From an uncultured Eubacteriales bacterium (GTDB lineage Bacteria > Bacillota > Clostridia > Peptostreptococcales > Anaerovoracaceae), in assembly GCA_902796965.1 (NCBI GenBank), contig CADBRA010000015.1, positions 1 to 64,000 on the forward strand: a DNA stretch of 64,000 nt, in the 5' to 3' direction. Both the position numbers and the translations under genes were made by a program. Positions 8,351-17,807 of this stretch are shown piece after piece. Position 1 is the first letter of the stretch, and every line of letters starts with the position of its first letter. The notes under the pieces are model-generated. The model worked only from the letters and a program-made list of their open reading frames with translations, was not told the DNA's origin and did no database searches.

Positions 8351-9577
8351 TTATTTCGCAATCACTTTGTAGAACTTCTTCTTGCCCTTGCGGATCAGGA
8401 GCTCTCCATCATTGAACAGATCTGAAGTTACGCTGAGCTTTTTGTCTGTGACCTTTTCGCCGTTTAGGGTGATTCCGCCCTGCTCGATCGTCCTGAATCC
8501 ATCGCTGTTTGACGATACAAGTCCGATTTCCTTGAGGAGAGTTACGAGGCCCTTGCCTTCGCCCTCGAAATCAGCAGCCGGCATTTCTGTCGAAGGAACA
8601 TTCTCTGAATCACCGCTGCCCATGAAGAGCGACTTTGCTGCAGATTCAGCTTTTTGGGCTTCTTCTTCTCCGTGCACGAGAGTTGTAAGCTCTCTCGCGA
8701 GAAGTTCCTTGGCTGTATTCAGCTGGCTTCCTTCCCAGCTATCCATCTTATCGATCTCCTCGAGCGGAATGAATGTGAGCATGCGCAGGAAACGAACGAC
8801 ATCCTTATCGTCTACATTTCTCCAGTATTGATAGAAATCGTAAGGAGATGTCTTGTCAGGGTCGAGCCACACAGCGCCCTTCCCCGTCTTGCCCATCTTC
8901 TTTCCCTCTGAATTGAGCAGGAGGTTGATGGTGAGAGCATACGCGTCTTTGCCGAGTTTCTTTCTTATAAGCTCTGTGCCGGCAAGCATATTGGACCACT
9001 GGTCGTTTCCGCCGAACTGCATATTGCAGCCATAATCCTGATAAAGTCTGTAGAAGTCATACGCCTGCATGATCATATAGTTGAACTCGAGGAAGCTGAG
9101 TCCGCGTTCCATACGCGACTTGTAGGCCTCTGCAGTGAGCATGTGGTTTACAGAGAACTGAGCTCCGATTTCCCTCAGGAATTCTATGTAATTGAGCCCT
9201 CTGAGCCAGTCAGCATTGTTAACCATACGGGCTTTGCCCTCGCCGAAATCGATGAAACGGCTCATCTGCTTCTTGAAGCATTCACAGTTATGGTCAATCG
9301 TTTCGATTGTCATCATCTTTCTCATGTCTGTACGGCCTGACGGATCTCCGATCATGCCCGTGCCGCCTCCTACGAGAGCGATAGGCTTGTTGCCCGCCGA
9401 CTGAAGGCGTTTCATGAGGCAGAGTGCCATGAAGTGACCTACATGAAGGCTGTCTGCCGTCGGATCAAAGCCTATATAGAAGACAGCCTTGCCGTCATCT
9501 ACCAGTTCTTTTATCTCGGGTTCATCTGTCACCTGAGCTATCAGCCCTCTGGCGATCAGTTCGTCATATATTTTCAT
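8351..9577 (-). CDS. tyrS: Tyrosyl-tRNA synthetase
   Basis: Class I aminoacyl-tRNA synthetase that charges tRNA-Tyr, 408 residues. The HIGH motif appears as LHVGHFMAL, the KMSKS motif as GKKMGKTGKGAVW, and the Tyr-binding region as QAYDFYRLY with GGNDQWSNM. A C-terminal S4 RNA-binding domain covers roughly residues 340-408 (GGITLNGEKVTD). The gene follows rpiB by 34 bases and is the last of the housekeeping run. There is no room for a T-box, so it is not controlled by that common route here. Confidence 0.98.
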   Translation of the reverse strand: MKIYDELIARGLIAQVTDEPEIKELVDDGKAVFYIGFDPTADSLHVGHFMALCLMKRLQSAGNKPIALVGGGTGMIGDPSGRTDMRKMMTIETIDHNCECFKKQMSRFIDFGEGKARMVNNADWLRGLNYIEFLREIGAQFSVNHMLTAEAYKSRMERGLSFLEFNYMIMQAYDFYRLYQDYGCNMQFGGNDQWSNMLAGTELIRKKLGKDAYALTINLLLNSEGKKMGKTGKGAVWLDPDKTSPYDFYQYWRNVDDKDVVRFLRMLTFIPLEEIDKMDSWEGSQLNTAKELLARELTTLVHGEEEAQKAESAAKSLFMGSGDSENVPSTEMPAADFEGEGKGLVTLLKEIGLVSSNSDGFRTIEQGGITLNGEKVTDKKLSVTSDLFNDGELLIRKGKKKFYKVIAK

Positions 9578-9611
9578 ATATCTGCTCCAATCAAAATTAA
9601 ATGAATATCTG

Positions 9612-10046
9612 TCAGTCGAGTTCTTCTTCTATTTCGTCGATTCTGCGCTGATGCCTGCCTTCTTCAAACTGAGTGTCGAGCCAGATATCGACCATCTTCA
9701 CGGCCAGTTCCGGATCAACGACGCGTGCTCCCATGGCTATCATGTTCGCGTTATTGTGTTTTTTGCACATTTCAGCAGTGTATTCGTCGTGGATCAGCGC
9801 ACACCTGATGCCCTTCACCTTGTTCGCGGTAATAGACACCCCTATTCCGGTACCGCAGCATACGATGCCTTTTTCGCACTGCCCTCTGGCTACGGAATTC
9901 GCTGCCTTTTTGGCATAAATCGGATAGTCTACAGAAGCAGTTGAACTCGTTCCGTAGTCCATGATGTCATAATGTTTGTCGATGAGATGCTTCTTGAGGA
10001 TCTCTTTCAGTTCAAAGCCTGCATGATCACTCGCTAATGCGATCAT
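9612..10046 (-). CDS. rpiB: Ribose-5-phosphate isomerase B
   Basis: Interconverts ribose 5-phosphate and ribulose 5-phosphate. The 144 residues show the RpiB pattern: ALASDHAGFELK at the N-terminus, DYGTSSTASVDYP, the catalytic cysteine in GIVCCGTGIGVSI, and the phosphate-binding HNNANMIAMGARV. The AAGGAG site precedes the ATG. It lies between the split sua5 and tyrS, a gene order common in Clostridia (sua5-rpiB). The start is 21 bases after the sua5 remnant. Confidence 0.97.
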   Translation of the reverse strand: MIALASDHAGFELKEILKKHLIDKHYDIMDYGTSSTASVDYPIYAKKAANSVARGQCEKGIVCCGTGIGVSITANKVKGIRCALIHDEYTAEMCKKHNNANMIAMGARVVDPELAVKMVDIWLDTQFEEGRHQRRIDEIEEELD

Positions 10047-10067
10047 CTTTTTCTCCTTTTTACACTT

Positions 10068-10385
10068 TTATACGCATACAATATTTTCTCCGGCGGCCTT
10101 GCGCATCCTGTCCATTACGGATTCACCTATTCCCTTCTCGGGAACGCCCGCACAGATGATAAGATCGACGCCCTCTTTATCCAGAGCGCGAAGACGCGCA
10201 AAAAACAGCCTCGCTGCTTCCTGAGCGTCGCCATTAAAATCTATTATACCTGTTTTTCTGCCCTGTGCACGTTCTTTCTCTGCCATTGTTCTGACAGCTT
10301 CAGTCACGTTTTCAGGATCTCCTGTGTAAAGTATCATTTCGGCATCGGGCTGATAATGTCTGTATTTGAGTCCGGGAGATGCTAT
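10068..10385 (-). CDS. C-terminal domain of Sua5/TsaC2, in the -1 frame (split gene)
   Basis: This 105-residue segment is the end of a full-length threonylcarbamoyl-AMP synthase. Read from 10385 it begins IASPGLKYRHYQPDAEMILY, the hallmark linker SPGxKYRHY that joins the YrdC domain to the Sua5 domain, then continues as the Sua5 domain ending DRMRKAAGENIVCV. The upstream frame stops at 10382-10384, one base out of register. The junction is an A5 run (10385-10389) directly before the TAG. The only internal ATG lies at 10337, inside the domain and with no ribosome site, so independent translation is unlikely. This is a frameshift, an assembly error or slippage; see findings. Confidence 0.85.
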   Translation of the reverse strand: MASPGLKYRHYQPDAEMILYTGDPENVTEAVRTMAEKERAQGRKTGIIDFNGDAQEAARLFFARLRALDKEGVDLIICAGVPEKGIGESVMDRMRKAAGENIVCV

Positions 10386-11092
10386 TTTTCCCTCATCGTT
10401 TCTCCCGTCTGCGATGAGTCTGCTTCGGGGACCTCGAGTATTTTTCTCGGGCTTACCGTCTGGAGTTCTTCTTTTGAAACAACGCCTTTCCTGAGTATTA
10501 CGGGATGATCATGAGTAAGGTCGATTATCGTAGACTCTATGCCAACAGGACAGTCATCTCCGACGAGGATCATATCTATCTTCCCGTTCAGATCGTCAAT
10601 TACATGCTGTCCGGTAGTAGGACTCGGGTGTCCGGAAATATTAGCGCTTGGCGCCACAATCGGTTCCTCGCACTCAGTTATAAGCGCCCTAGCAATATCG
10701 TTGTCAGGCATGCGCACGCCCACAGTATCGCGCCCCGCCAGAGCAGCCGCCGGGATACGAAATTCAAGACACGGCATTACCAGAGTAAGAGGACCCGGCC
10801 AGAACTTCTCAACAAGATCGCTGTATATCTGTGTGTTAGGCGCTGTGATATCAGCTACCAGATGAAGGTCCAGATCGCGTCCTACAAGAACTCCGATCGG
10901 ATTGTCCTTAGGCCTGTTCTTTACTTCAAAAATCCTTTCGATGGCTTTTTCCTGTGAAAGAAGCGCTCCAACTGCATATACAGTATCTGTAGGAAATGCT
11001 ACGAGTCCGCCGTTTTTAAGGATCTCCGCAGCCTCTGCGATCTTGTCGCGATCCTTTTCCGGATCCGTGATCTTGTAAATTTTAGTCTCCAT
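10382..11092 (-). CDS. L-threonylcarbamoyladenylate synthase, YrdC domain (N-terminal part of split Sua5)
   Basis: Makes threonylcarbamoyl-AMP from threonine, bicarbonate and ATP for t6A37 modification of ANN-decoding tRNAs. The 236 residues hold the whole YrdC domain: GGLVAFPTDTVYAVGALL, KNRPKDNPIGVLV, WPGPLTLVMP, VGVRMPDN and the nucleotide-binding APSANISGHPSPT. Full-length Sua5 proteins have about 340 residues; here the frame ends at TAG just before SPGLKYRHY, and the rest continues in the -1 frame. YrdC alone (TsaC) is a functional enzyme in many bacteria, so activity may persist. A CGGAGAAAAAT site precedes the ATG. Confidence 0.9.
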   Translation of the reverse strand: METKIYKITDPEKDRDKIAEAAEILKNGGLVAFPTDTVYAVGALLSQEKAIERIFEVKNRPKDNPIGVLVGRDLDLHLVADITAPNTQIYSDLVEKFWPGPLTLVMPCLEFRIPAAALAGRDTVGVRMPDNDIARALITECEEPIVAPSANISGHPSPTTGQHVIDDLNGKIDMILVGDDCPVGIESTIIDLTHDHPVILRKGVVSKEELQTVSPRKILEVPEADSSQTGETMREK

Positions 11093-11137
11093 ATTTTTCT
11101 CCGTAATCAGTTATACAAAAAATATATGTGTCCGGCC

Positions 11138-11151
11138 GTCCGCTCCGCGAC
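11138..11151 (+). repeat. REP-like palindrome, copy 4 (degenerate)
   Basis: Reads GTCCGC-TCC-GCGAC, one arm base shorter than the consensus. It lies in the 90-base gap between prfA and sua5, and a second GC-rich hairpin (GCGCGGCTGCGCCGC) follows it. Confidence 0.45.
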
Positions 11152-11182
11152 ACGCGCGGCTGCGCCGCACGAATCCGCGTAA

Positions 11183-12253
11183 TCAGCCGAAGTTCTTCAT
11201 CTTCTCGGCCTGGTCTGATGTGATCAGCGAATCGACGATCTCGTCGATATCGCCATCCAGGAAGCTGTCGAGCTTGTATATTGTCATTCCAATCCTGTGA
11301 TCAGAAACTCTGCCCTGCGGGAAATTATATGTTCTGATCCTTTCGCTTCTGTCACCGCTTCCGATCTGACTCTTTCTGGCTTCAGCAAGCTCATCATGCT
11401 GTTCCTGCATCTTCATGTCGTAGAGTCTTGCTCTGAGAACCTTAAAAGCCTTGTCTTTGTTCTTGATCTGTGATTTTTCGTCCTGACACGTGACTACTAT
11501 GCCTGTAGGAATATGCGTAAGTCTTACGGCTGAATCCGTCGTATTTACACACTGTCCGCCGTTTCCTGACGCTCTGTACACATCTACGCGCACATCGTTT
11601 GGATCGAGATCAACTTCGACATCATCGACTTCAGGCAGTACTGCCACTGTAGCAGCAGATGTATGGATTCTTCCGCTGGACTCCGTCTCTGGAACGCGCT
11701 GAACTCTGTGAACGCCGCTCTCGTATTTGAGTCTTGAATATGCGCCCTTGCCCTTTATCATGATTACGGCTTCCTTGATGCCGCCCATTCCTGTTTCGTT
11801 TGTATCTACTATCTCGGTCTTCCATCCTCTGCGCTCAGCATAGCGTATATACATTCTTATGAGATCAGCTCCGAACAAAGCGGCCTCGTCGCCGCCTGTT
11901 CCGGCTCTGATCTCAAGAACTACGTTCTTCTGATCGTTAGGGTCTTTAGGAATGAGCAGTTTTTTGAGTTCTTCGCTCAGAATTTTTTCCTGCTCCTCAG
12001 ATTCTGAGAGTTCCATCTTTGCAAGTTCTCTCATCTCTTCATCGGAACTGCTGTCGTTTAAAATTTCCTTGTCCTCCGAGATGCTCTCAACAACCTTTTT
12101 GTATTCCGTATATTTGTTAACTATCGGCTCTATTTCGCCGAGTTCTCTGGCATAGCTCTGCCACACCGGCTGATTTGAGATGATCTCAGGGTCGGCTACC
12201 TTGAGGCTGAGCTCCTTGTATTTATTCTGTATAAAGTCAAGTTTATCGTACAT
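11183..12253 (-). CDS. prfA: Peptide chain release factor 1
   Basis: Terminates translation at UAA and UAG. The 356 residues carry the GGQ loop as [17 protein letters not shown] (the peptidyl-tRNA hydrolysis motif and PrmC methylation site) and the codon-recognition tripeptide region [14 protein letters not shown]. The N-terminal domain is RF1-like ([15 protein letters not shown]), and there is no programmed frameshift as in prfB. The ribosome site is weak (GGGAG 13 bases upstream). PrmC, which modifies its GGQ glutamine, is encoded 0.5 kb upstream in the same direction. Confidence 0.98.
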   Translation of the reverse strand: MYDKLDFIQNKYKELSLKVADPEIISNQPVWQSYARELGEIEPIVNKYTEYKKVVESISEDKEILNDSSSDEEMRELAKMELSESEEQEKILSEELKKLLIPKDPNDQKNVVLEIRAGTGGDEAALFGADLIRMYIRYAERRGWKTEIVDTNETGMGGIKEAVIMIKGKGAYSRLKYESGVHRVQRVPETESSGRIHTSAATVAVLPEVDDVEVDLDPNDVRVDVYRASGNGGQCVNTTDSAVRLTHIPTGIVVTCQDEKSQIKNKDKAFKVLRARLYDMKMQEQHDELAEARKSQIGSGDRSERIRTYNFPQGRVSDHRIGMTIYKLDSFLDGDIDEIVDSLITSDQAEKMKNFG

Positions 12254-12423
12254 ATGTCATCAATGCTCCCAAAATCGTCTTTGCACGCGAAATAAATCCG
12301 CCGGCATGACCGCAGAAGATCACCGGCTGATTGTAATATCGATTATTATTTGTAAGCTTCTGTTATTATACCACGATGGCTCTGCCTGAAAACAGATGAG
12401 CATCTGTGTGGATTTTCATTGTA

Positions 12424-12450
12424 AGAAAAAAACCGGAATAAAAATTCCGG
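12424..12450 (-). terminator. Terminator after rpmE
   Basis: A 7-bp stem (12433-12439 with 12444-12450, CCGGAAT) with a 4-base loop is followed on the minus strand by eight or nine T residues. It separates rpmE from prfA. Confidence 0.88.
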
Positions 12451-12463
12451 CTTCTCTCTATCA

Positions 12464-12664
12464 TTATTCCATGTTGAACTTTTTCTTGAACTTCTCTACA
12501 CGACCGCCTCTGTTTATAAACTTCTGCTGGCCGGTATAGAAAGGATGACATGCTGAACAGATATCAAGCTTAAGTTCCGGTTTTGTTGATTTTGTCTCAA
12601 ATGTGTTGCCGCAGGCGCATGTAACCTTGCAGGTAACATAGTCAGGATGAATTCCCTGTTTCAT
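12464..12664 (-). CDS. rpmE: 50S ribosomal protein L31 (zinc-binding type)
   Basis: Large-subunit protein that bridges the subunits, 66 residues. It begins [10 protein letters not shown] and keeps the zinc ligands of the C+ form: cysteines in CKVTCACG and [10 protein letters not shown]. The frame starts three codons earlier at a GTG, but that GTG is part of the AGAGGTG ribosome site, so the ATG at 12664 is the start. It has its own terminator. As a C+ paralogue it also serves as a zinc store; no zinc-independent copy is in the window. Confidence 0.97.
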   Translation of the reverse strand: MKQGIHPDYVTCKVTCACGNTFETKSTKPELKLDICSACHPFYTGQQKFINRGGRVEKFKKKFNME

Positions 12665-12764
12665 TGTTTTCACCTCTTTTCGCGTGCAGTGTTAGTTAAA
12701 CTCACGTTCTTTATCTTCGAATAGCTTTGTTATCGTAGCACAAAACAACGCGATATGCAACACT

Positions 12765-13652
12765 TTATTTTGTGCCGGCTGATGAAGCCGAGACCACGCG
12801 GTCTTTGCCCGCGAGGTCCTTGTGCACTTCTATGTCTGCGAAACGGTCCTGTGATTCAAGAAGCTGCTTTACCGCATCAGCCTGATCGTATCCGATTTCC
12901 ATTATCAGAAGTCCGTGCTTCGAAAGGTACTTCCAGGAGTTTTCTGCGAGTATCCTGTAAAAATCGAGTCCGTCAGCACCTCCATCAAGTGCGGTCACCG
13001 GCTCGTACTCTGTTATTTCACGCTGAAGTCCCGGGATAACTCCGCTCGGAATATAAGGCGGATTGCATAGTATCATATTGAATCTGCCCTTGAGCGGAAC
13101 TTCCCTTCCCCTTTTTATGCGATTGAACATATTCGTATGCTCAAAAGTAATACGCTTTTCAACACCGTTCTTAGCGGCATTTCTATCCGCGACATCGAGT
13201 GCTTCCTCGCTTATGTCACACGCAGTCACCTTGGCCTTGGGAAGATTGGACGCCATAGAAACGGCTATGGCTCCCGAACCGCAGCACATGTCCAATATAC
13301 TGATGCTGCCCTTCATTGTTCCGGCCCGGTTTATCGCATACTCTACAAGAGTCTCAGTATCCTGACGAGGTATCAGCACCGACCCGTTTACTTCGAATTT
13401 GAGTCCCATGAACTCCTGTGTTCCGGTGATATACTGAACAGGCTCGCCGGCCGCTCTGCGGTCTATAAGATTGAAATAGTAATCAGCTGTATAGTCATCG
13501 CATGCGTCGTTTCTGTGCACGAAAAGAAAAGATCTCGGCTCGTCAACGGCATACAGAAGGAGCAACTCAGCATCGAGCGTAGCGTCCGGATTATTTTCGG
13601 CTTCAAGCCTGTTTATTCCTATTTTTAAAATTTCTCCAAAAGATGTAACCAT
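12765..13652 (-). CDS. prmC: Release factor glutamine methyltransferase
   Basis: SAM-dependent N5-methyltransferase that modifies the GGQ glutamine of release factors. The 295 residues include an N-terminal helical domain (TLDAELLLLYAV), the linker YITGTQEFMGLKF with VLIPRQDTETLVE, the SAM-binding LDMCCGSGAIAVSMA and the catalytic NPPY in ILCNPPYIPSG. It lies upstream of rpmE and prfA in the same direction. The start has only a weak ribosome site. Confidence 0.97.
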   Translation of the reverse strand: MVTSFGEILKIGINRLEAENNPDATLDAELLLLYAVDEPRSFLFVHRNDACDDYTADYYFNLIDRRAAGEPVQYITGTQEFMGLKFEVNGSVLIPRQDTETLVEYAINRAGTMKGSISILDMCCGSGAIAVSMASNLPKAKVTACDISEEALDVADRNAAKNGVEKRITFEHTNMFNRIKRGREVPLKGRFNMILCNPPYIPSGVIPGLQREITEYEPVTALDGGADGLDFYRILAENSWKYLSKHGLLIMEIGYDQADAVKQLLESQDRFADIEVHKDLAGKDRVVSASSAGTK

Positions 13653-13753
13653 AAAAAATCATACTTTTCACGAATTCAGATCGTTTTTGCGGCTCCCCTG
13701 ATGACTGAACTGATCTGCAAAGTCCGGCCTGTTCCATTTTTGTACTGCCGCCC

Positions 13754-14902
13754 TTATTCCACTGCGCTTTCGCTGCCGCAGCTCTTTATTTCATTAATGT
13801 CATATACGTATTGTATTTTATGCTGTTCTGTCTGCCCGTCAATTTCGGGTGCACCACTGTCAGGTCCGGATTTTTCCGAATTTTCTGTATCATCCTGCGC
13901 AGCAGATTCTCTGTCTATCAGTCTGCCATACGAATCAACATCATATATGCGTTCCGCGGCAGGTCTGTCTGCTAAGCATGCATTTACAGCAACAATGGCT
14001 ACTTGAAGCTGAGATTCATCAGGAACTCTTGTTGTAAGCTTCTGCATGAGCAGTCCCGGTACGCTGAGAACTTTTACGAGCATTGAATCGCTCCTGCCCG
14101 CCCAGCGCAGTACTTCGTATGAAAGCCCCGCAACCACTGGTATGAGCAGCAGTCTTGATCCTATCCTGAGTGCGAGATTTGGCCAGCCGAGAAGCGAAAA
14201 CAGCAAAAGACTGATTATCATCACGAACATGAGGAAACTTGTTCCGCATCTCGGATGAAGAGTTTCAAACTTACTGCAGTTCTCAGGCGTAAGCTCCAGC
14301 CCGTTTTCATAACAGTGAATCGTCTGATGCTCGGCTCCGTGATATTCGAAGACTCTCTTTATGTCGCTCATCTGTGCTATTGCCGCAATATAAAGAACGA
14401 ACATGATTATCCTCAGCACGCCTTCTATGAGATTGAGTGCAATCGTGCTGCCTATCCATCTCCCGAGAAGACCTACAGCCCATGTCGGAAGCATTACAAA
14501 AACCGCTATTGAAATCACGAGTGCTACTATTACAGAAAAATAAAGCATCAGGTTGAAAACAGCTTTCGTGCCGAATTTTTCAGTCAGCCATGTCTCAAAT
14601 TTTCCTGGTTTCTCCGCTTCTTCCTCAGGCATTGATTCTTCGAGTACTTCAGCTGAATACATCAGCGTGCTCGTTCCAGTCACAAGCGATTCCACAAAAG
14701 CGACTACGCCGCGTATAATCGGCCATCGCATCCATTTCCCGCGCGGTTTTTCAGGCGATTCCTTGACATTAATCGTTCCGTCAGGCCGTCTAACCGCTAT
14801 CGCTGTCCGGTCAGCACCCTTCATCATTATGCCCTCCATGACCGCCTGACCACCCATCTTCGTCGGATTGCAGTCTTTTATGAATATTTTGCCGAAATCC
14901 AA
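13754..14902 (-). CDS. DUF1385 family membrane protein (YqhQ-like)
   Basis: Predicted metal-dependent membrane protein of unknown reaction, 382 residues. It begins with the family signature GGQAVMEGIMMKG, has a pair of hydrophobic segments around residues 115-170, the histidine motif YHGAEHQTIHCYENG, then HPRCGTSFLMF and two more membrane segments. The C-terminal 80 residues are acidic and low in complexity. The start is a TTG after GGGGGATGATTGA; the next in-frame ATG falls inside the signature. The gene sits between rho and prmC, a conserved clostridial order, but no function follows from that. Confidence 0.93.
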   Translation of the reverse strand: MDFGKIFIKDCNPTKMGGQAVMEGIMMKGADRTAIAVRRPDGTINVKESPEKPRGKWMRWPIIRGVVAFVESLVTGTSTLMYSAEVLEESMPEEEAEKPGKFETWLTEKFGTKAVFNLMLYFSVIVALVISIAVFVMLPTWAVGLLGRWIGSTIALNLIEGVLRIIMFVLYIAAIAQMSDIKRVFEYHGAEHQTIHCYENGLELTPENCSKFETLHPRCGTSFLMFVMIISLLLFSLLGWPNLALRIGSRLLLIPVVAGLSYEVLRWAGRSDSMLVKVLSVPGLLMQKLTTRVPDESQLQVAIVAVNACLADRPAAERIYDVDSYGRLIDRESAAQDDTENSEKSGPDSGAPEIDGQTEQHKIQYVYDINEIKSCGSESAVE

Positions 14903-14923
14903 TCAATCATCCCCCGTCTGTAT

Positions 14924-16549
14924 CTATCCGAGAACTCTTGTCTTGTTTATTATCTCCACAAAATCCCTGTTTGTTCTGGTGTGCGCTATGTTGTCTATTA
15001 TTTTTTCGGTAACCTCGGATGTTCCCTGACTCGACATAGCGCGCCTTATCTTGTATACAGCTTCAAGTTCTTCCCTGGTAAGAAGCAGATCCTCGCGTCT
15101 TGTGCCGGACTTGTTTATATTTATTGCCGGAAAAATGCGGCGCTCTGACAGCTTTCTGTCGAGATGAAGCTCCATATTTCCTGTACCCTTGAATTCCTCA
15201 AAAATAACATCGTCCATCCTGCTGCCTGTCTCTATGAGCGCAGTGGCGAGGATAGTTATGCTTCCGCCTTCTTCGAGCTTTCTGGCGGAACCAAAGAATT
15301 TCTTCGGTTTGTGGAGAGCTCCCGGGTCTATACCTCCCGAAAGAGTTTTTCCTGAAGCAGGCACAACCATGTTATATGCTCTGGCGAGTCTCGTTATGCT
15401 GTCAAGAAGAATTATAACGTCTTTTTTATGTTCTGCAAGACGCTGTGCGTGCGCGATTACCATCTCCGCAACCTTTACATGATGCTCCGCCTGTTCATCG
15501 AATGTCGAATAAATGACTTCGCCCTTTATCGAACGCTGCATGTCCGTCACTTCCTCAGGGCGTTCATCTATCAGCAATACCATGACGTGCATGTCAGGAT
15601 ATTGTTCCTCTATGCTGCAGGCGATCTTCTTGAGCAGCACTGTTTTTCCTGTTTTCGGAGGTGCGACAATCAGTCCTCTCTGTCCTTTACCTACAGGCGC
15701 AAAAAGATCTATCAGGCGCATTGAAAGGTCTTTCCCGGTGCTTCCTCCCTCGAGACGTATCCTTTCGTGAGGAAATACAGGCGTAAGATCTTCGAAATTA
15801 GGTCGGCGCATTGAAACACCCGGTTCATCGCCGTTTACTGTATTTACATATAGAAGAGCGCCAAAACGCTCGCCTTCGTTCGGGCGTCTCGTGATTCCTT
15901 TTATTCTGTCGCCTGTCTTAAGATTAAAGCGTCTTATCTGTGTTTGAGATACGTAGATGTCCTTGTCGCTTGTGAGAAAATTATGAAATCTGAGAAATCC
16001 GAATCCACCGTCCGCAATATCGAGAATTCCCTCTACCTGAGGACGTTCCTCGTCGCTGTATTTGCGCTCCTGTTTCTGATTTTGATTTTTTTCTCTGTAA
16101 TTTCCTGATTCCTGGCTTTCTTCTTCGCTTCCTGAAGTCTTATATCTGTACCCTGTATGATTATTGCTGTGGGGAGGCCTGCGATACTCATGTCTATGAC
16201 TGTTTTCAGAATCAAAATGTCTGTAATTTTTTTCTTCGTGAGTGCGGCTGGAATAAATCTGAGATTTGTCCGGTTCAGATGATCTGTTTTCGTAGTGTTC
16301 TTTTTTTCTGGCATTAAAATCCGTTTTGCTGTCAGAAGAGGCGCTGCCGGAGTTCTCGTCTCGGCTGTGGCTTGGTTCATTACTGTTTTCATCATGTGAT
16401 GCAGCGTTTTCTCTGACTTTATCAGCTATAACCTGCCTGAGCTGCACCTTGTGAATCGCCTCCGGATTTTCTACGCCAATTTTTGCGGCTATATCTCTTA
16501 GTTCCGCTACCTTCATGGATTTTAGAGAATCCAAATCGATATTTGTCAT
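14924..16549 (-). CDS. rho: Transcription termination factor Rho with long disordered insert
   Basis: Hexameric RNA helicase that ends transcription, 541 residues. The N-terminal helical domain is [19 protein letters not shown], the cold-shock RNA-binding domain contains GFGFLRF, and the ATPase core has the P-loop [24 protein letters not shown] and [10 protein letters not shown]. Between the first two domains lies an approximately 130-residue stretch (about 60-185) rich in Asn, Ser, Glu, His and Arg with no predicted fold. The frame is open to 16588, but the ATG at 16549 follows AGAGG at ideal spacing. A hairpin fills most of the gap to glpX. Confidence 0.98.
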   Translation of the reverse strand: MTNIDLDSLKSMKVAELRDIAAKIGVENPEAIHKVQLRQVIADKVRENAASHDENSNEPSHSRDENSGSASSDSKTDFNARKKEHYENRSSEPDKSQIYSSRTHEEKNYRHFDSENSHRHEYRRPPHSNNHTGYRYKTSGSEEESQESGNYREKNQNQKQERKYSDEERPQVEGILDIADGGFGFLRFHNFLTSDKDIYVSQTQIRRFNLKTGDRIKGITRRPNEGERFGALLYVNTVNGDEPGVSMRRPNFEDLTPVFPHERIRLEGGSTGKDLSMRLIDLFAPVGKGQRGLIVAPPKTGKTVLLKKIACSIEEQYPDMHVMVLLIDERPEEVTDMQRSIKGEVIYSTFDEQAEHHVKVAEMVIAHAQRLAEHKKDVIILLDSITRLARAYNMVVPASGKTLSGGIDPGALHKPKKFFGSARKLEEGGSITILATALIETGSRMDDVIFEEFKGTGNMELHLDRKLSERRIFPAININKSGTRREDLLLTREELEAVYKIRRAMSSQGTSEVTEKIIDNIAHTRTNRDFVEIINKTRVLG

Positions 16550-16567
16550 TTTTACCTCTTGAAAAGA

Positions 16568-16604
16568 GGCGGTACAAGAAATAAACATTTTTGTCTGTAC
16601 CGCC
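16568..16604 (-). promoter_or_regulatory. Hairpin in the rho leader, possible attenuator
   Basis: A perfect 9-bp stem GGCGGTACA/TGTACCGCC with a 19-base loop lies between glpX and rho. On the minus strand it is followed by TCTTTTC and then the rho ribosome site. It could be a weak terminator for glpX or a control point for rho. Confidence 0.5.
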
Positions 16605-16617
16605 CGTGATGAAAAAA

Positions 16618-17649
16618 CTATTCTATAACTCTGCCGTATTCCGGCTTTTTGTTCATATTGTGGATTGCTCTGATAAATCTTACAGTACCCGATTTGGAGC
16701 GCATGACCACAGTTTCTGTTGTAGCTTTATTATTTCCCATGAAGCGGACGCCCTTGAGCAGGTCACCGTCTGAAACACCTGTTGCTACAAACATTATGTC
16801 GTCGCCTTTTGCAAGATCATCAGTTGTGAGAACATCAAAGTAATGCGAATCGGTATGAGCCCTCTTGATTTCATCAGGAGTACGTGCGAAAAGTCTGCCC
16901 TGAATTTCTCCGCCAAGGCACTTGAGAGCTGCTGCAGCGAGAACGCCTTCAGGGCATCCGCCGATGCCTGTGAGCACGTCTACACCGCTGTCATCGAAGC
17001 ATGTTGCGATAGCCGCCGCAACGTCACCGTCTGAGAACATCTTGATTCTGCAGCCGAGATCTCTGCACTGTTCGATGATGTGCTTATGTCTGTCCCTTTC
17101 GAGGACTGTTACTGTCAGGTCCTCGATATCCTTGTCCAGAGCTTTTGCAACCGCTACAAGATTTTCCTCGAGCGGCTTTTCAATATTTATAACGCCTTTT
17201 GCCTTTGGTCCTACAGCTATTTTCTCCATGTAGTAGTTTCTTGTGGCATACAGACAGCCTCTGGGAGCAACCGCGATTACCGAAATTGCATTTGCGCGGC
17301 CTTTTGCCGTCGACGTAGTTCCGTCGAGCGGATCTACCGCGATATCGACTGAAGCTGCATGTTCGCCGCCTTTTCCGATCTGCTCTCCGATATACAGCAT
17401 AGGAGCCTCATCCTTTTCGCCCTCTCCTATAACTACTACACCGTCAATATTTACCGTGTCGAACATCATGCGCATGCCTGTTACAGCCGCCTGATCCGCC
17501 GCGTTTTTATTTCCGCGCCCAAGCCATTTTGCTGAATCAAGCGCTGCATTTTCAGTTACTCTCGCAAGCTCCAGACCGAGGCTCCTGTTCATTACTGCAT
17601 GGGATTTGTTATTTGACTGAGCTTCTGTCTTTGTCTGCTCTTCTGACAT
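16618..17649 (-). CDS. glpX: Fructose-1,6-bisphosphatase class II
   Basis: Gluconeogenic phosphatase converting fructose 1,6-bisphosphate to fructose 6-phosphate, 343 residues. Family motifs are GRGNKNAADQAAVTGMR, GEGEKDEAPMLYIGE, the metal-binding DPLDGTTSTAKG, MFSDGDVAAAIATC and GIGGCPEGVLAAAALKCLG. A GGAGG ribosome site precedes the ATG. It heads the glpX-rho-DUF1385-prmC run, with 68 bases to rho. The N-terminal 15 residues are a charged extension without a match to the core. Confidence 0.97.
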   Translation of the reverse strand: MSEEQTKTEAQSNNKSHAVMNRSLGLELARVTENAALDSAKWLGRGNKNAADQAAVTGMRMMFDTVNIDGVVVIGEGEKDEAPMLYIGEQIGKGGEHAASVDIAVDPLDGTTSTAKGRANAISVIAVAPRGCLYATRNYYMEKIAVGPKAKGVINIEKPLEENLVAVAKALDKDIEDLTVTVLERDRHKHIIEQCRDLGCRIKMFSDGDVAAAIATCFDDSGVDVLTGIGGCPEGVLAAAALKCLGGEIQGRLFARTPDEIKRAHTDSHYFDVLTTDDLAKGDDIMFVATGVSDGDLLKGVRFMGNNKATTETVVMRSKSGTVRFIRAIHNMNKKPEYGRVIE

Positions 17650-17807
17650 TTTTCGTGTGCCTCCGAATATTTACATGGCAGCATAAGTCCGCCAACAAAA
17701 AATTAAATTTTTAATATATTTATTAATTATATCAGACTTAGGCGTTAATTCTCAATAATTATCGGGATTTACGCAGCCGTCTGCCGTATTTGTGAACTTT
17801 TCCTGAT

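Noticed and set aside
8099-8425. 108-codon plus frame in repeat A
   Set aside because: It lies across a dispersed repeat and the tyrS terminator, and no ribosome site is present.
9578-9611. T-box before tyrS
   Set aside because: Only 34 bases separate rpiB and tyrS, so a T-box cannot fit.
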